NCBI GenBank assembly: GCA_029747015.1
Contig: JAKOGI010000429.1
Span: 480,001 to 544,000, forward strand
Length of the DNA stretch: 64,000 nucleotides
Source: Carnegiea gigantea
Lineage: Eukaryota > Streptophyta > Magnoliopsida > Caryophyllales > Cactaceae
Direction: 5' to 3'
Below, in pieces: positions 31,696 through 42,960 of this stretch (positions are counted from its first letter, which is position 1; every line of letters begins with the position of its first letter). The translations under genes were made by a program, and so were the position numbers. The notes beneath the pieces are model-generated. The model was given only the letters and a program-made list of their open reading frames with translations. It was not told the DNA's origin and searched no databases.

Positions 31696-32898
31696 TCAGG
31701 TTGTTCTAATTAAGCCTAGTTCGAGTCTATTCCTTTCAAATTGTTCTCTACTCAATGCCTTTGTGAATATATCAGCAATTTGATTTTCAGTGGCACAAAA
31801 ATTCATTGAGATCACTCCCTTTTCAACATTGTCTCTCAAGAAATGATGACGAATGTCAATATGTTTTGTTCTTTTGTGTTGACATGGATTTTTGGCAATG
31901 TTAATTGCACTTGTATTGTCACAATAAATAGGAATGCATCCTATGTCAACACAAAAGTCCTTGAGTTGTTGTCTTATCCATAATAACTGAGCACAACAAG
32001 ATGCAGCTGCCACATACTCAGCTTCTGCTGTGGACAAGGCAACAGAGAGTTGTTTCTTGGTTGCCCAAGATACCAAACAAGGTCCAAGAAAGTGAGCCAT
32101 ACCTGAGGTGCTTTTCCTATCAACCAAGAAACCTGCGTAATCAGCATCAGCATACCCAACAAGATCAAAGTTGCAACCTTTAGGATACCATAAGGCTAGA
32201 TCAGGTGTATGTCTTAAGTACCTAAAAATCCTTTTAACAGCCTTTAGATGAGTTTCTTTAGGGTTTGACTGAAAACGTGCACATAGACCAACACTAAAAA
32301 CAATGTCAGGTCTACTAGCAGTTAGATATAAGAGTGACCCTATCATGCCCCTATAGGATTTCTCCTCAACTGAGGGACTACCATCATCCATTACCAACCT
32401 AGTTGAAGGAGAGATGGGAGTATCAATGGGCTTGGCTGACTCTATCCCAAAACGCTTAAGTAATTCCTTAATATACTTTTGTTGATGGATCATGGTGCCG
32501 TTTGAAGTTTGCTTGATTTGCAAGCCTAGAAAGAAATTAAGCTCACCCATTATGCTCATTTCAAACTCACTCCTCATCATTTTTGAAAATTCATTGCACA
32601 AATCATAATGAGTTGCACCAAATATGATGTTATCGATATATACTTGGACAATCAACAAATGTTCCCCCTTAGATTTTAGAAACAAGGTATTGTCTACCTT
32701 GCCTCTTGTAAAACCATTTTCTAGTAAAAAGCTTGACAACTGCTCATACCAAGCTCTAGGGGCTTGTTTTAAACCATAAAGTGCTTTGTCAAGTTTGAAA
32801 ACATAGTTAGGAAATTCATTACTTTCAAAACCAGGGGGTTGTTTAACATACACTTCCTCTTTAAGGTACCCATTTAGAAACGCGCTTTTAACATCCAT
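31696..32898 (-). pseudogene. C1 pol: RT (main part) and RNase H
   Basis: A 400-codon open frame. RT: '[20 protein letters not shown]', 'PPGFE', 'LYGLKQAPRAWYEQL', and the catalytic centre VYIDNIIFGAT, where copia elements normally have YVDD; the second Asp is Asn (GAT AAC). Then 'FFLGLQIKQ', 'GSLLYLTASRPDI' and the RNase H set: 'GYADADYAGFLVDRKSTSG', 'STAEAEYVAAASC', 'IPIYCDNTSAINIAKNP', 'HIDIRHHFLRDNV', ending '..NQIADIFTKALSREQF'. The stop at 31696 is probably the native pol end. The upstream part of RT is in another frame because one base is missing near 32890. Confidence 0.93.
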
Positions 32899-34136
32899 TT
32901 GATTAACTTGATCTCCATGTGGGCTGCAAAAGCTATCAAGATTCGAATGGCTTCCATCCTTGCAACAGGTGCAAAAGTCTCTTCATAATCAATTCCCTCT
33001 TCTTGGTTGTAGCCTTGAACCACCAGTCGGGCCTTGTTCCTAGTGACTGTTCCGCACTCATCTAGCTTGTTACGGAACACCCACTTGGTTCCAATGATTG
33101 TTCTATCCTCTGGCCGTGGCACAAGGTGCCATACCTTGTTTCTTTCGAACTGATGGAGTTCTTCTTGCATGGCTGTGACCCAATCTGAATCTGCAAGAGC
33201 TTCATTAATATTCTTAGGCTCAATTTTTGAGAGAAAAGCATAGAAAGCACAGAAATTTTTAAGCCTAGATCTAGTTTGAACTCCTGCATTAATATCAGAC
33301 AAAATTTGATCAAGAGGATGTGAACTTTGGTATTTCCATGATCGTGGTGAAAGTGGGTTCACAGATATGCTCTCCATCCTAGCTGGAATACTTGGTGAAA
33401 CAAGTTTAGGACCTGTTCCCAAGCCTGTTTGGGAGCCTGTTCCTGAAATTATCTCAGAAGGGTTCGGCTGATGTTGTCCCGAACAGGGTTCCACCCTGTT
33501 TCCCCCTGTTTGGTTCACACCCTGCCTACCTTCCTGAAGAACAGCTTCAGGCCTTGATCTCTCAGGTTGATCCTTACCTGGTTCATCTTGAAGCAGCATG
33601 TCTTTTTTAACAAGACCTAGTTCGAGGTCTTCCTCCTGTGCATCATTCTCACTTAGAGAGTTAGTTTCATCAAAAAGCACATGCACACTTTCTTCAACAC
33701 ACAAGGTTCTCTTATTAAACACTTTGTATGCCTTACTATGTGAGGAGTAACCGAGGAATATTGCCTCGTCACTCCTTGGATTAAATTTCCCTAAGGCATC
33801 CTTTCCATTATTATGCACAAAACATTTACACCCAAAAACTCTCAAATGCAAAATATTTGGTTTTCTTCCTTTGAGGATCTCATAAGGAGTTTTGTTAAGA
33901 ACAGGTCTAATCATGCATCTATTTATAATGTAACATGATGTGTTTAAAGCTTCAGCCCAAAAATTTCTAGGAAGACCACTAGCAACAAGCATTGTTCTAG
34001 TCATGTCCTCTAGAGTACGATTTTTGCGCTCTACCACCCCGTTCTGTTGGGGGTGTTCTTGGAGCTGAAAAATTATGATCAACACCATGCTCATTACAAT
34101 AGTTAATAAAGCTTGAATTTTCAAATTCTGTACCAT
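32874..34136 (-). pseudogene. C1 pol: integrase C-terminal half to RT start
   Basis: It begins in the integrase core at '[17 protein letters not shown]', which carries the catalytic Glu. It continues with '[16 protein letters not shown]' and '[12 protein letters not shown]' (typical copia integrase end), '[11 protein letters not shown]', then a long acidic linker rich in AACAGG words encoding Gly-Thr/Gln-Thr repeats (33390-33560). RT begins near 33110 with '[20 protein letters not shown]', '[20 protein letters not shown]' and '[11 protein letters not shown]', and runs out of frame at about 32890. It is separated from the upstream integrase part by one extra C in a C-run near 34055. Confidence 0.92.
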
Positions 34137-35001
34137 GATCAGACCTTATACATACCAAAGAGTGTCCTACCCTCTTTTCAATCTTTTTAATGAAAGCAAG
34201 AAATTTTTCAAAAGTTTCATCTTTAGAAGCTAAAAATAAAGTCCAAGTGAAACGAGAGTAGTCAGCCACTATCACAAGCACATACCTCTTGCCACCTCGG
34301 CTCATGATCCTCATTGGACCACATAGATCCATATGTATTAATTCAAGGGGTCGAGTAGTGCTTATACACTTTTTAGACTTAAATGAATTTTTAACTTGTT
34401 TGCCTTTGGCACATGCATCACATACCTTGTCATCATTGAATTTGATGGAAGGTAAGCCAACTACTAAATCTTTGGTTACAAGTTTGTTCAAAAGAGAGTG
34501 GCTTGCATGACCTAGTCTTTTGTGCCAAAGCATAACATCATCTTTTAAGGCACTCAAACAAGTCAAATTATTTTGGGGAAGAGTAGAAATACACACTTTA
34601 TAAACATTTTTGTGTCGCTTCCCCCTCAACACAACATCTCCTGTGTTCATATTTACAACCAAGCAACGTGTTGGAGAGAACACTACTAGGTTGTCTTTGT
34701 CACACAGTTGGGACACACTTAGCAAGTTGTGTTTTAAACCATCCACAAAATAAACATTGTCAATTGAATGGGAGAGTGACTCACCTATCTTACCTATACC
34801 GACAATTGTCCCAGATTTGCCGTTTCCAAATGCCACACTCCCTCCTTCTGATGCTGTAAGTGAGAGAAAATTGGATTTTTCACCAGTTATATGCCTCGAA
34901 CACCCACTGTCAACATACCACAACTGCCTGTTCCTTAGACTGTTTCCTGCACTGTTTGCTGGGTTGTTTGCTGGGTTGTTCTCTCTCACTTCAGCCTGCA
35001 A
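33997..35001 (-). pseudogene. C1 pol: protease and integrase N-terminal half
   Basis: Protease: 'LWYVDSGCSRHITG', with Asp-Ser-Gly, then 'SVAFGNGKSGTIVGIGKIG'. GAG-pre-integrase: 'LWHKRLGHAS', followed by 'CDACAKGKQ', the His/Cys pattern of the integrase zinc domain. Integrase core: 'LELIHMDLCGPM' (first Asp), 'VIVADYSRFTW', '[11 protein letters not shown]' (second Asp). The frame leaves integrase at 'FSAPRTPP' through a +1 slip in a C-run and ends in a spurious tail. Upstream, one in-frame TGA separates it from gag (about 35008-35010). Confidence 0.92.
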
Positions 35002-35007
35002 AACAAA

Positions 35008-36767
35008 TCAAGGGTTAGTTTTGGGAACCCAGATCCACTTGGGTCCCATTCCTTTAGACGTGTAAATCTCATCTTTCCTAACCCACATTTGTTTTACATG
35101 CACTGAGTTCTTTTTAATGGCATACTTTCTTATAGGACAAGTATATCGATAATGCCCCGTTTTACCACAATGAAAACAAACAATATTTTCAGGTAATCCC
35201 ACATATTTGTTATTCACTGGGTAGGTCATCTTAGGCACAAAACCTAGTCCTCTTCTATTTTGACTATGATGAGTGTTTAACCATTCCAACGCCCTTGAGG
35301 ACCTGTTCCAGAGCTTGTTTGTGGCAAGGTCCGATTCTAAGTGTTTTATTTTTTCAAGCAAGTTTCTGTTTTCTTCCAGCAAAGACTCGACCTTACCTTT
35401 TAAGTCAAGAGATTCTTTTTCTAGCTCAGTCAGTTTAGTGGAACAAGTCTCTTCTTTCATGAGTAGAGTTTCTTTAAGCACATTGATGTTTTCATGCAAG
35501 GCAAGAGTCTCTTTGTCAACTTCAAGCTTTTCTAATTTAAGGGTTTCATTTTCAAGTTCTAAATCTCGAACATCCCCTTTTAATTCAGCACATATATCCA
35601 TTATATTGTACACTAATTTCTCAAGAGTTGATTTATTTAGACCACGTACCTTGTTCTTGAGTTGAGTCAGACTATCCGTTGACCCATCATCTGAATCAGT
35701 GTCACTCCTTGCCATGAGTGCTACATCAGCTTCCCCAGCTTCAGACCCTTCCTCATCCTCACTTGAATCTCCCCAGGCCGCGAGCATAGCTTTTGAGAAC
35801 CTTTTCGCTGAGTTGCTTACACCCTGTTTCCTCCCCTGTTTTCTGGGGTGTTCGGGTTCTTGTTCTTCCTTGTGCAGTGGGTAGTTTCTCACAATGTGGT
35901 CCAGCTTACCACACTTGAAACACCCAGTGAACTGTTCCCGAGGGGTGTTCCTGGCTTTGCCGAAGTCCTTCCTTTTGATGTTTCTTTGACTTTCTTGAAG
36001 AACTTCTTAAATTTTTGAGTCATCATGGCAATCTCCTCCTCCTCAGAATCAGAATCATCTTCTAAGGCCTTTAGTGCAAGACCTCGTTCTCTCTTTGTCT
36101 CATCTTTCTGTTGAGAATATTTCCTAAGTTCATATGTTTGGAGGTTTCCAATCAGCTCATCTAGGGTGATCTTGTTCATGTCCTTAGCTTCTTAGATGGC
36201 CGTTACTTTTGCTTCCCAAAAATGAGGCAAAATTCTTAGGATCTTCCTTACCAATTCTTCGGTGGTGAAGGATTTTTCCAAGGATTTCAACTCATTCGTT
36301 ATGTGAGTGAAGCGAGTGTACATGTCCATCACACTTTCCCGATCACCCATCTCGAACAGCTCATACTTTCTCATAAGCAATTCAATCCGGGATTGCTTTA
36401 CTTGATTGGTCCCTTCGTGAGCTACTTGCAAAGCATCCCAGATTTCTTTGGCTGACTCACATTCAGATATGCGAGTATATTCATCAGGACCTAGGCTAAA
36501 ATATAGGAGTTTCTTGGCCTTGGCATTCTTCTCCATCATCTTGTAATCTTCAGCATTGAACTCCTTAGGCTCATTGGGCATTGACTTTCCATCTTCAGTT
36601 GTTTTCTTAGGGATGAGTGGTCCATGCTTGATGAGCATCCACAACTCATAGTCCTCGACTTGGATGTAGTTTTCCATCCTATTCTTCCACCAACTATAGT
36701 GTTGGCCATTAAAATATGGTGGACGAGTTATGTATTGACCTTCAAGCATGCCTTGTGGAGTACTCAT
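35008..36767 (-). pseudogene. C1 gag
   Basis: Starts at ATG 36767 (MSTPQGMLEGQ), the same start as C2 gag at 62952. The N-terminal capsid part has 'PPYFNGQHYSWWKNRMENYI', 'YTRISECESAKEIWDAL' and 'MDMYTRFTHITNELKSL', the UBN2/copia gag pattern. CAA-to-TAA gives a stop at 36192-36194 (VTAI*EAK; C2 has Gln). A one-base loss near 35985 shifts the frame before the first zinc knuckle, CFKCGKLDHIVRN-Y, whose last Cys is Tyr. A coiled-coil-like region rich in Leu/Glu (35650-35300) follows, then a second knuckle CFHCGKTGHYRYTC (35185-35144) and the end 'WIWVPKTNP'. Confidence 0.9.
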
Positions 36768-36811
36768 CTTCAAGGATCTCTCAAAGGTGTTAGCTTTTCA
36801 AAGGAGAACCT

Positions 36812-36823
36812 GCTCTGATACCA
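36812..36823 (-). promoter_or_regulatory. Primer binding site of C1 (tRNA-Met)
   Basis: Minus-strand TGGTATCAGAGC, two bases after the LTR end, is complementary to initiator tRNA-Met. The site continues 'AGG' as in C2. Confidence 0.92.
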
Positions 36824-36825
36824 CT

Positions 36826-38377
36826 TGTTGATTTAGAGAGTACACAACCACAAGAGGCGGGTGAAATGTGTTGTCCGATTTTCGCAAGTTGCTGACAAAC
36901 AGTCTTAGACCCTGTTCTCACAGGTTGTTTCTGAGATAAGCAGAAGCGAAAATCCAACAAAATTGAATGCGGAAATAATAGACACAGGATTTTTTACGTG
37001 GAAAACACCTCTAGCCCAACTGAGGTTAAAAACCACGACCTACCTCGTGTAGGATTTAAACACTTCACTAAACGGTCTAATCACGTTACAATAGTAACAC
37101 ACCTTGTTACAACTTGTAACACACGTAACCTGTCTTCCCTAAGACAAGTTACCCCACGTCCAAAATCCCCTTGATTTGGACCCACACTCTACTCACTCTT
37201 GTGAAAGAAGAATGTAAAGAAAAAAACACCCTATTACAATGCTTCTCAACTAAGCTAATATAGGGTACAATGAAGTCCTAGTCTGCCAACTTTGAAAGCT
37301 CAATTAATTCACTCACAAGGCTCGGTTTTCTTTTCAAACGTTTTAGCTCATGAACTCAGAATTTTTCTCTTTGAAAACCGATGTGTCCAAGATTGTAAGA
37401 AGCCGCCTTTTATAGTGCTTGGAACACAATTCATCAAATTTTTGGAAACTAAAAAATCTGAAGAATATAGAATCCTTTACCCACAAGGGATGGAAAAACT
37501 ATTTATGAAATTTTTGGAAACTAAAATCCTAGAGAAAATAGAATCCTTTAGCTACAAGGGGTAAGGTGACATGAGCTGAAAACACTTCCTGAACCGCGTG
37601 CATAAGGCGGTGTTCTTTAGCAGCTAGCCCATGTTTTTCTCAACTACCTTATCCACTTGCCAAAAATTGGATATTCTTTTTATTCAAAAAGATTTTGCAA
37701 ATCCCTTAAGATTTTTGATAACCGTTTTTTAGGGTAAAGAATAAGATACTCCATAGAAAAATCTTTCTTGCAAATCTTTGAAGAAGCTGCTCAAAATCCA
37801 AAAGATAAAAATCGTGCAAAGCAGTTTTTCGCAGCTTATTCTGGAAACACCCTGATCGCCCTGTTTCCCAGGGTTGTTCTGAAGGGTGATCCGAAATATT
37901 TTTCGAAAAGCAAAACCGTTTCCAGTGAGTGGTAAATTAAAACTTTCTAATTGGCATATTAACAAGAGTCTAAAATATAAAACCAAATCAGATCAAGACA
38001 TCTTGTTGTAACCACTAGTCATCTTGTAGAACGACTTTGCTGCAAACACTTCACAGAACCTGTTTGTCACAGCTGCACTTTATATCTTATGTTTCAACCA
38101 CTTCACAGGATATGCTTCAAAACACCTCACAGGACCTGTTCCTCACGGGTGTTCTTACAGTGCTGTCTTGAGTATCTGTTCTTGATAAACCATTAGTCAA
38201 GCAGTTTTAATACATTGAGAACAGCAGTAAGGTCTTGAGTACCTGTTCTTGATAAACCATTAGTCAAGCAGTTTTAATATATTGAGAACAGCAGTAAGGC
38301 CTTGTTTGAAAAGCCTGTTTGGAGCAACAATAACAACACTTGGATTTGTTATCATCAAAACTTTATACATTCTAACA
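36826..38377 (-). repeat. 5' LTR of C1
   Basis: Minus reading TGTTAGAATG (38377) to AAATCAACA (36826), 1552 bp. It carries the same 67-bp tandem duplication (38165-38298) as the 3' LTR. Confidence 0.93.
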
Positions 38378-38382
38378 TCTCT

Positions 38383-39150
38383 TGTTCCGGTTTCCTGGTC
38401 GCCTCTGCCATCTCGTGGTTGGCCTAAAGGACCTACACCAGGGTTACCACTTTCTTACGGAGTTGTTTTTCCCTCCGGTCCAGGATTTGCAAAGGTTGCT
38501 CTCTGTAAGATAGATCCTCTTGGAGATGTACTGAGTTTGGTTCAATCACATCAGAAGGATTGGGGCCGTATTTTCGTAATTGTGACACATAAAACACGTT
38601 GTGTACCCTTGGCGATTCCGATGGCAGTTCCGAGCGGTGCGGCAGCTCCTCAACCTTTTGTAAAATCGGGTACGACCCACTATACCTTGGGCTGAGCTTT
38701 CTTGTTATACCGAATTTCGTGATTCCCTTAGTTGGGGAAACACGAACGAATACCTGATCTCTAACTTGAAATTTAAGGGGCCAGCGCCTTCGATCGGCGT
38801 AACTTTTTTGGCGGCTCTGGGCGGCTCTCATTCATTCCTGAATCACCCTTATCTTATCCGTGGTGGCTTGGATTAGTTCTGGGCCAACAGTCAGTGCCTC
38901 ATCGATCTCCTGCCACGAGAGCAGAGTTCTGTACCTCTTCTCATACAGTGCCTCATACGAGGCCATTCCGATACTCGCGTGGTGACTGTTGCTATAGGAA
39001 ATTTCGATCAGTGCTAGTTGTTCATCCCACGCTTTCTTAAAGTCCAGGGTGCACGCCCTCAGCATATCTTCCAGGGTCTGAATAATGCGTTCAGTTTTCC
39101 TGTTTGTAGTTGGGTGCAATGCAGTACTAAAACGTAGCAACGTCCCCAAT
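38383..39150 (-). pseudogene. G2 pol: integrase end and chromodomain
   Basis: From 39149 the minus strand encodes 'FSTALHPTTNRKTERIIQTL', the third catalytic motif (Glu) of gypsy integrase, then 'DMLRACTLDFKKAWDEQLAL'. A second block (38831-38433) has 'SYADRRRWPLKFQVRDQVFV', 'VFYVSQLRKYGPNPSDVI', and then the chromodomain start 'LSYREQPLQILDRREKQLRK'. In chromoviruses this domain binds modified histones and steers integration. TAG and TAA stops follow, and copia C1 is inserted a few codons later at 38378-38382. The rest of the protein lies at 27210-27281. Confidence 0.85.
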
Positions 39151-39790
39151 GCTTCCTGTAGCTTATGCCAGAAACTCGACTGGAACTTGGTATCTCAATT
39201 CGATACTATGGAACTGGGTACCCTGTGCAATCACACTATCTCCTCCAGGCATGCTCGAGCTAATTGATCCAGGGTCCAAGTGTTTCTCATGGCTATGAAG
39301 TGTGCTATCTTTGTGAGTCTGTCCACAATAACCCAGATCGCGTTGTTCTTCCGCTGAGTCAATGGTAAGCCCAGCCACTCAGTCCATGGATACCGAGCCC
39401 CATTTCCATTCAGGGACATCCAGGGGTTGTAAGAGTCCCTCTGGTCATTGGTGTTCGATTTTTACCCACTGTCTAGTTAGGCACCTTGCCACATAATCGG
39501 CCACTTCTTACTTTATGTTACTCTGCTAGAATGTTTGCTTCAGATCCTGGTATAGCTTATTTCCCCCAGAGTGTACCGAGTGTGGGTATTGTGACCCTTG
39601 TCTAGAATATTCTTCTTAAATGCCTCTACGGCTGGAATATACACCCGGTTATGAAATCGTATGGTACCATCTTCATGAATTACGAACCTGGGTGCTTTTT
39701 CCACCAATATTTCCTCCTTTATTCGGATCTCTTCTATGAGTGTCAGCTGGGCTTCCAAGGTGCAAAGTATAGATTTGCCTCGAGGTGATC
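39151..39790 (-). pseudogene. G2 pol: integrase zinc domain and core start
   Basis: Minus-strand pieces in several frames. 'PRFVIHEDGTIRFHNRVYIP' (about 39690-39630) precedes the HHCC domain. Near 39490 'CLTRQ' stands where relatives have CLTCQ, so a zinc-binding Cys is lost. The core start 'WLGLPLTQRKNNAIWVIVDR' and 'LTKIAHFIAM' (39380-39280) carry the first catalytic Asp. G3 is better preserved through the zinc domain. Confidence 0.75.
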
Positions 39791-40293
39791 ACGTTGAGTT
39801 CTAATTTTCAAAATTCCTCATACAACTCATTCGGAAGTGCTACCAAGCAGCTCAGTGCTGGGTACGATCGGTGACTCAACGCATTTGTCACTACGTTAGC
39901 CTTTCCTGGATGATACTGGAAGTAGACATCGTAGTCCTTTAGGAATTCTAACCACCTTATCTGTCTTAGATTCAGATCCTTTTGTGAAAAGTGGTATTTC
40001 AAATTCTGGTGATCGGTGAAAACCTCACAACATACACCGCACAGGTCGCGCCTCCAGATCTTTAGCGCAAACAGGACAACTGCTAGCTCTAGGTTATGGG
40101 TTGGGCAGTTCCACTCATGGGTCTTCAATTGTCGCGAGGCATCAGCTATAACACGACCCTCTTGCATTAGTACATACCCCAACCCACTCCTAGAGGCATC
40201 GCTATACACCACAAAATCTTTATCAGTGCTAGGTAAGGCCAGTATCAGCGCACCAATCAGTCTCTTCTTAAGCTCCTGGAACGCGTCCTCACA
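39791..40293 (-). pseudogene. G2 pol: RNase H
   Basis: The main open part is 40212-39808: '[20 protein letters not shown]', '[19 protein letters not shown]', '[20 protein letters not shown]' and '[19 protein letters not shown]'. This is the standard gypsy RNase H with catalytic Asp/Glu positions present, but the usual 'NVVADALSR' has Ala-Asp changed to Thr-Asn. It separates RT from integrase as in all gypsy elements. Confidence 0.88.
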
Positions 40294-41160
40294 CTATTTC
40301 GTCCATTTATACCTAGTGACCTTCATGGTCAAATTGGTGAACGGGGTAACAATCTTCAAGAAGTTTTGGACAAATCTGCGATAGTACCCCGCCAAACCCA
40401 AGAAACTCCTCACTTCCATCGGGTTCTTAGGTCTAGGCCAGTTCGTCACAACCTCCATCTTCTGGGGGTCCACAGACACTCCCTTGTTGGTTACTACGTA
40501 TCCTAAAAATGCCATCTTACTCAACCAAAACTCACACTTTGAAAATTTGCCGTATAACTCTTTTCTCCGTAATACTTCGAGGACTGTCCTTAGGTGGTGG
40601 GTATGCTCATATGGGGTCTTCGAGTAAATTAGGATATTGTCTATGAATACAACCACAAATTGACATAACTATGGTTTAAAAACCCTATTCATGAGATCCA
40701 TGAATGCTGTTGAGGCATTGGTAAGGCCAACGGATATCACCACAAATTCATAGTGTCCATACCGGGTGCTAAGGCAGTCTGAGGTATATCTTTATCCTTG
40801 ATTTGGAGTTGGTGGTAACCCAAACGGAGGTCTATTTTAGAAAAAGTCCCCGCGCCTCTTAACTGGTCAAAAAGGCCATCTATCATGGCTAAGGGGTAAT
40901 AGTTCTTGACCGTTATTTTGTTCGACTCCCGATAGTCTATACACAACCTTAGGGTTCCATCCTTCTTCTTCACAAACAACACTGGGGCTCCCCATGGAGA
41001 TGTACTGGGCCGGATATACCCATTCTCTAACAATTCATCCAGCCGTGTCTTCAATTCCTTAAGTTTTGTCGGTGCCATACAATAAGGTGGCTTAGAGATA
41101 GGTGTGGCGTCAGGGGTTAGGTCGATGTAAAACTCCACTTCTCTAAGGGTGGCATTCCGG
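40294..41160 (-). pseudogene. G2 pol: reverse transcriptase
   Basis: From 41138: '[20 protein letters not shown]', '[20 protein letters not shown]', '[20 protein letters not shown]', '[19 protein letters not shown]'. Sequence is lost or shifted near 40740-40780, then resumes at 40656 with the centre [12 protein letters not shown] (second Asp changed to Asn), '[11 protein letters not shown]'-like sequence and '[18 protein letters not shown]'. The same Asn is seen in G3, so the change may predate the split of these copies. The frame change and the lost Asp make this RT inactive as read. Confidence 0.88.
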
Positions 41161-41700
41161 GGATCTCCTCGGGAAATACATCTGGAAACTCCCTCACTAC
41201 TGGAATATCCTCAAGGGAGGGTTCGACACCCCCGGTTTTCACTATGTCACACAAGAATCCCTCGTATTCTTTGCCTAACAACTTGTGGGCTTTCATCATA
41301 GAAATTAGTTTCACTCTCGCTCTAAGTCCCTTGCCCTTATGCACCACTTTCTCCCCATTGGGCTCTTTTAGGGTGATTTTTCATCTTAGACAGTCTACTT
41401 GAGCATGATATTTGGCTAACCAATCCATTCCCAAAATAACCCCAAAGTCCATTAACTCAAACCTATATAAATCTGCCAAGAACTCATGCTCATACATCCT
41501 AATAGGGCAATTCTCATACAGTTCTTCACATATCACAACCTTCCTATTAGGGAGAATCACTTACAACAATGAAAATTTACAGGTGGAAACTAGTTGTAAT
41601 GTCTCAACTAGTTTAACAGAAATAAAGGAGTGCGTGGCACCTGAATCAAGCAAAACATCTACTGGCTGAGTTAGGATAGAGAAAGTACTCATCACCATGT
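41161..41700 (-). pseudogene. G2 pol: protease and linker to RT
   Basis: On the minus strand near 41655-41610 the sequence encodes 'VLLDSGATHSFISVKL', with the intact Asp-Ser-Gly-Ala protease motif. Downstream are 'RMYEHEFLADLYRFEL' and 'GVILGMDWLAKYHAQV', typical of the gypsy protease end, and the linker 'AHKLLGKEYEGFLCDI', '[20 protein letters not shown]'. Stops occur near 41570 and 41390 and a frame change near 41150. Confidence 0.82.
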
Positions 41701-42960
41701 TTGGAGCACCCTTAGCTTCCTCCTTTCGCATCACATATACCCTACCCCCATTGTTCTGAGGTGGTTGGTTGGGAGGTCGGGCCTGAATTTGCTGAGGTGC
41801 CAGGTTTTACTGGTTGGGGTTGGCCACCTATCCATCCCTGTTTTGAAATGGTTACAGGGGTCATTGTCCTTGTCCTTGTCCTTGTCCCTAGCATTGTCCT
41901 TGTCCTTGATCGGTAGGTGGTGGGGGGTGCGGGTAGTCTCGAACTTTGTGTTGAGGGCTTCAGCAGCAAAAGTACCTCTTCACTAAGCGACATTCTCTGG
42001 CATAGTGCCTTAACGTTCCGCAAGCATTGCAGGTTCCTTTAGGTTGTGCATTGGGCTGCTGGCCCCAATGAGCATTGTTGTTCGAGTACTATTTCCCAGA
42101 AGATCTGCGGTACTGCTCCTGCAGTTGAAAGTTCCCTCAGTCATCCCCCGTCCTTTTAACTCTCTACTGCTTATTGAAATAGTTACTCCACTCCTTCATG
42201 GCCCTCTCTATGTTAACTGTAATATCATATAAGTCAACATAAGAGGTCTACTGTCGTACCGACATTTGCTCCTTAATGGTGGGGTTGAGCCCGGCCTCGA
42301 ACTGGTTCATCTTCAGCCTCTTGTCAACTACGAAGGCCAGGGCAAACCGTGAGAGCTCCATAAAGTTCGAGGTGTACTTAAGTACACTCATGCTTTCCTA
42401 CTGCAGTTGCATGAATTCACCCACATTTGCCTTCTGGAGGGAGATGGGGTAGAAATGATCTTTGATCATCTCCTTGAACTTACTCCAACTGAACCCAGGC
42501 TTATATTGTCTTTTTCTCATCATGGCCCACCATAGATCGGCCTTATCCTTCAAGTAAAACACGGTAAAACCCACTTTCTACTCCTCAGGGCATTAGAGTG
42601 CATCGAACAGTTTCTCCATGCCCCTAATCCAGTCCTCAAAAGTCTTGGGGCCGTGGGTTCCATCATAGATGGGTGGGTGGTGGCTCGTGAATCTCTTAAA
42701 CATGTAAGAATTATCTTCCTTGACCCTTTTCTCCCGGACCTCTATTAGCTTTTGCAGTTGTTCGTTATGAAGCCGCAACTGCTCCCCTTGCTTCTGTGGC
42801 AGCTCTAGTAGTTGCAGGTTGGTGAGTTCGACCCCAGCGGGTGGGTTCGTCTCGACCACCTGGCTGCGAGGCCCGTTCCCATTCCTAAGGTATAGGGCTT
42901 CTAGCCGTTCCCTGAGGCTTGACATGTTAACTTCTTGATTCACAGGGACTATCATAGCAA
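41701..42960 (-). pseudogene. G2 gag
   Basis: The N-terminal part 42955-42593 is open: '..MSSLRERLEALYLRNGNG', a Leu/Gln-rich helix, 'SYMFKRFTSHHPPIYDGTHG' and 'TFEDWIRGMEKLFDAL', the retrotransposon gag pattern. A stop follows. The middle is broken in several frames, and a zinc knuckle CNACGTLRHYAREC lies near 42032-41990. After it come a degenerate second Cys cluster with a stop and a 'gacaaggacaaggac' repeat (about 41860-41905) coding Gln-Gly repeats. The true start probably lies near 43000, aligned with G3 ATG 51271. Confidence 0.78.

Larger units (their letters stand above)
27282..38377 (-). mobile_element. Ty1-copia SIRE-like element C1, full length but defective
   Basis: An 11.1-kb element on the minus strand, with LTRs of 1552 bp (36826-38377) and 1551 bp (27282-28832) that differ at few places by eye. 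The 5-bp duplication TCTCT (27277-27281 / 38378-38382) is exact. Order: LTR, tRNA-Met primer site, gag, protease, integrase, RT, RNase H, a further 3' gene, polypurine tract, LTR. Gene order PR-INT-RT-RH defines Ty1-copia. The large size, long gag with two zinc knuckles and extra 3' gene fit the SIRE/Maximus lineage. Breaks in gag, integrase and RT make it non-autonomous now. Confidence 0.92.
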
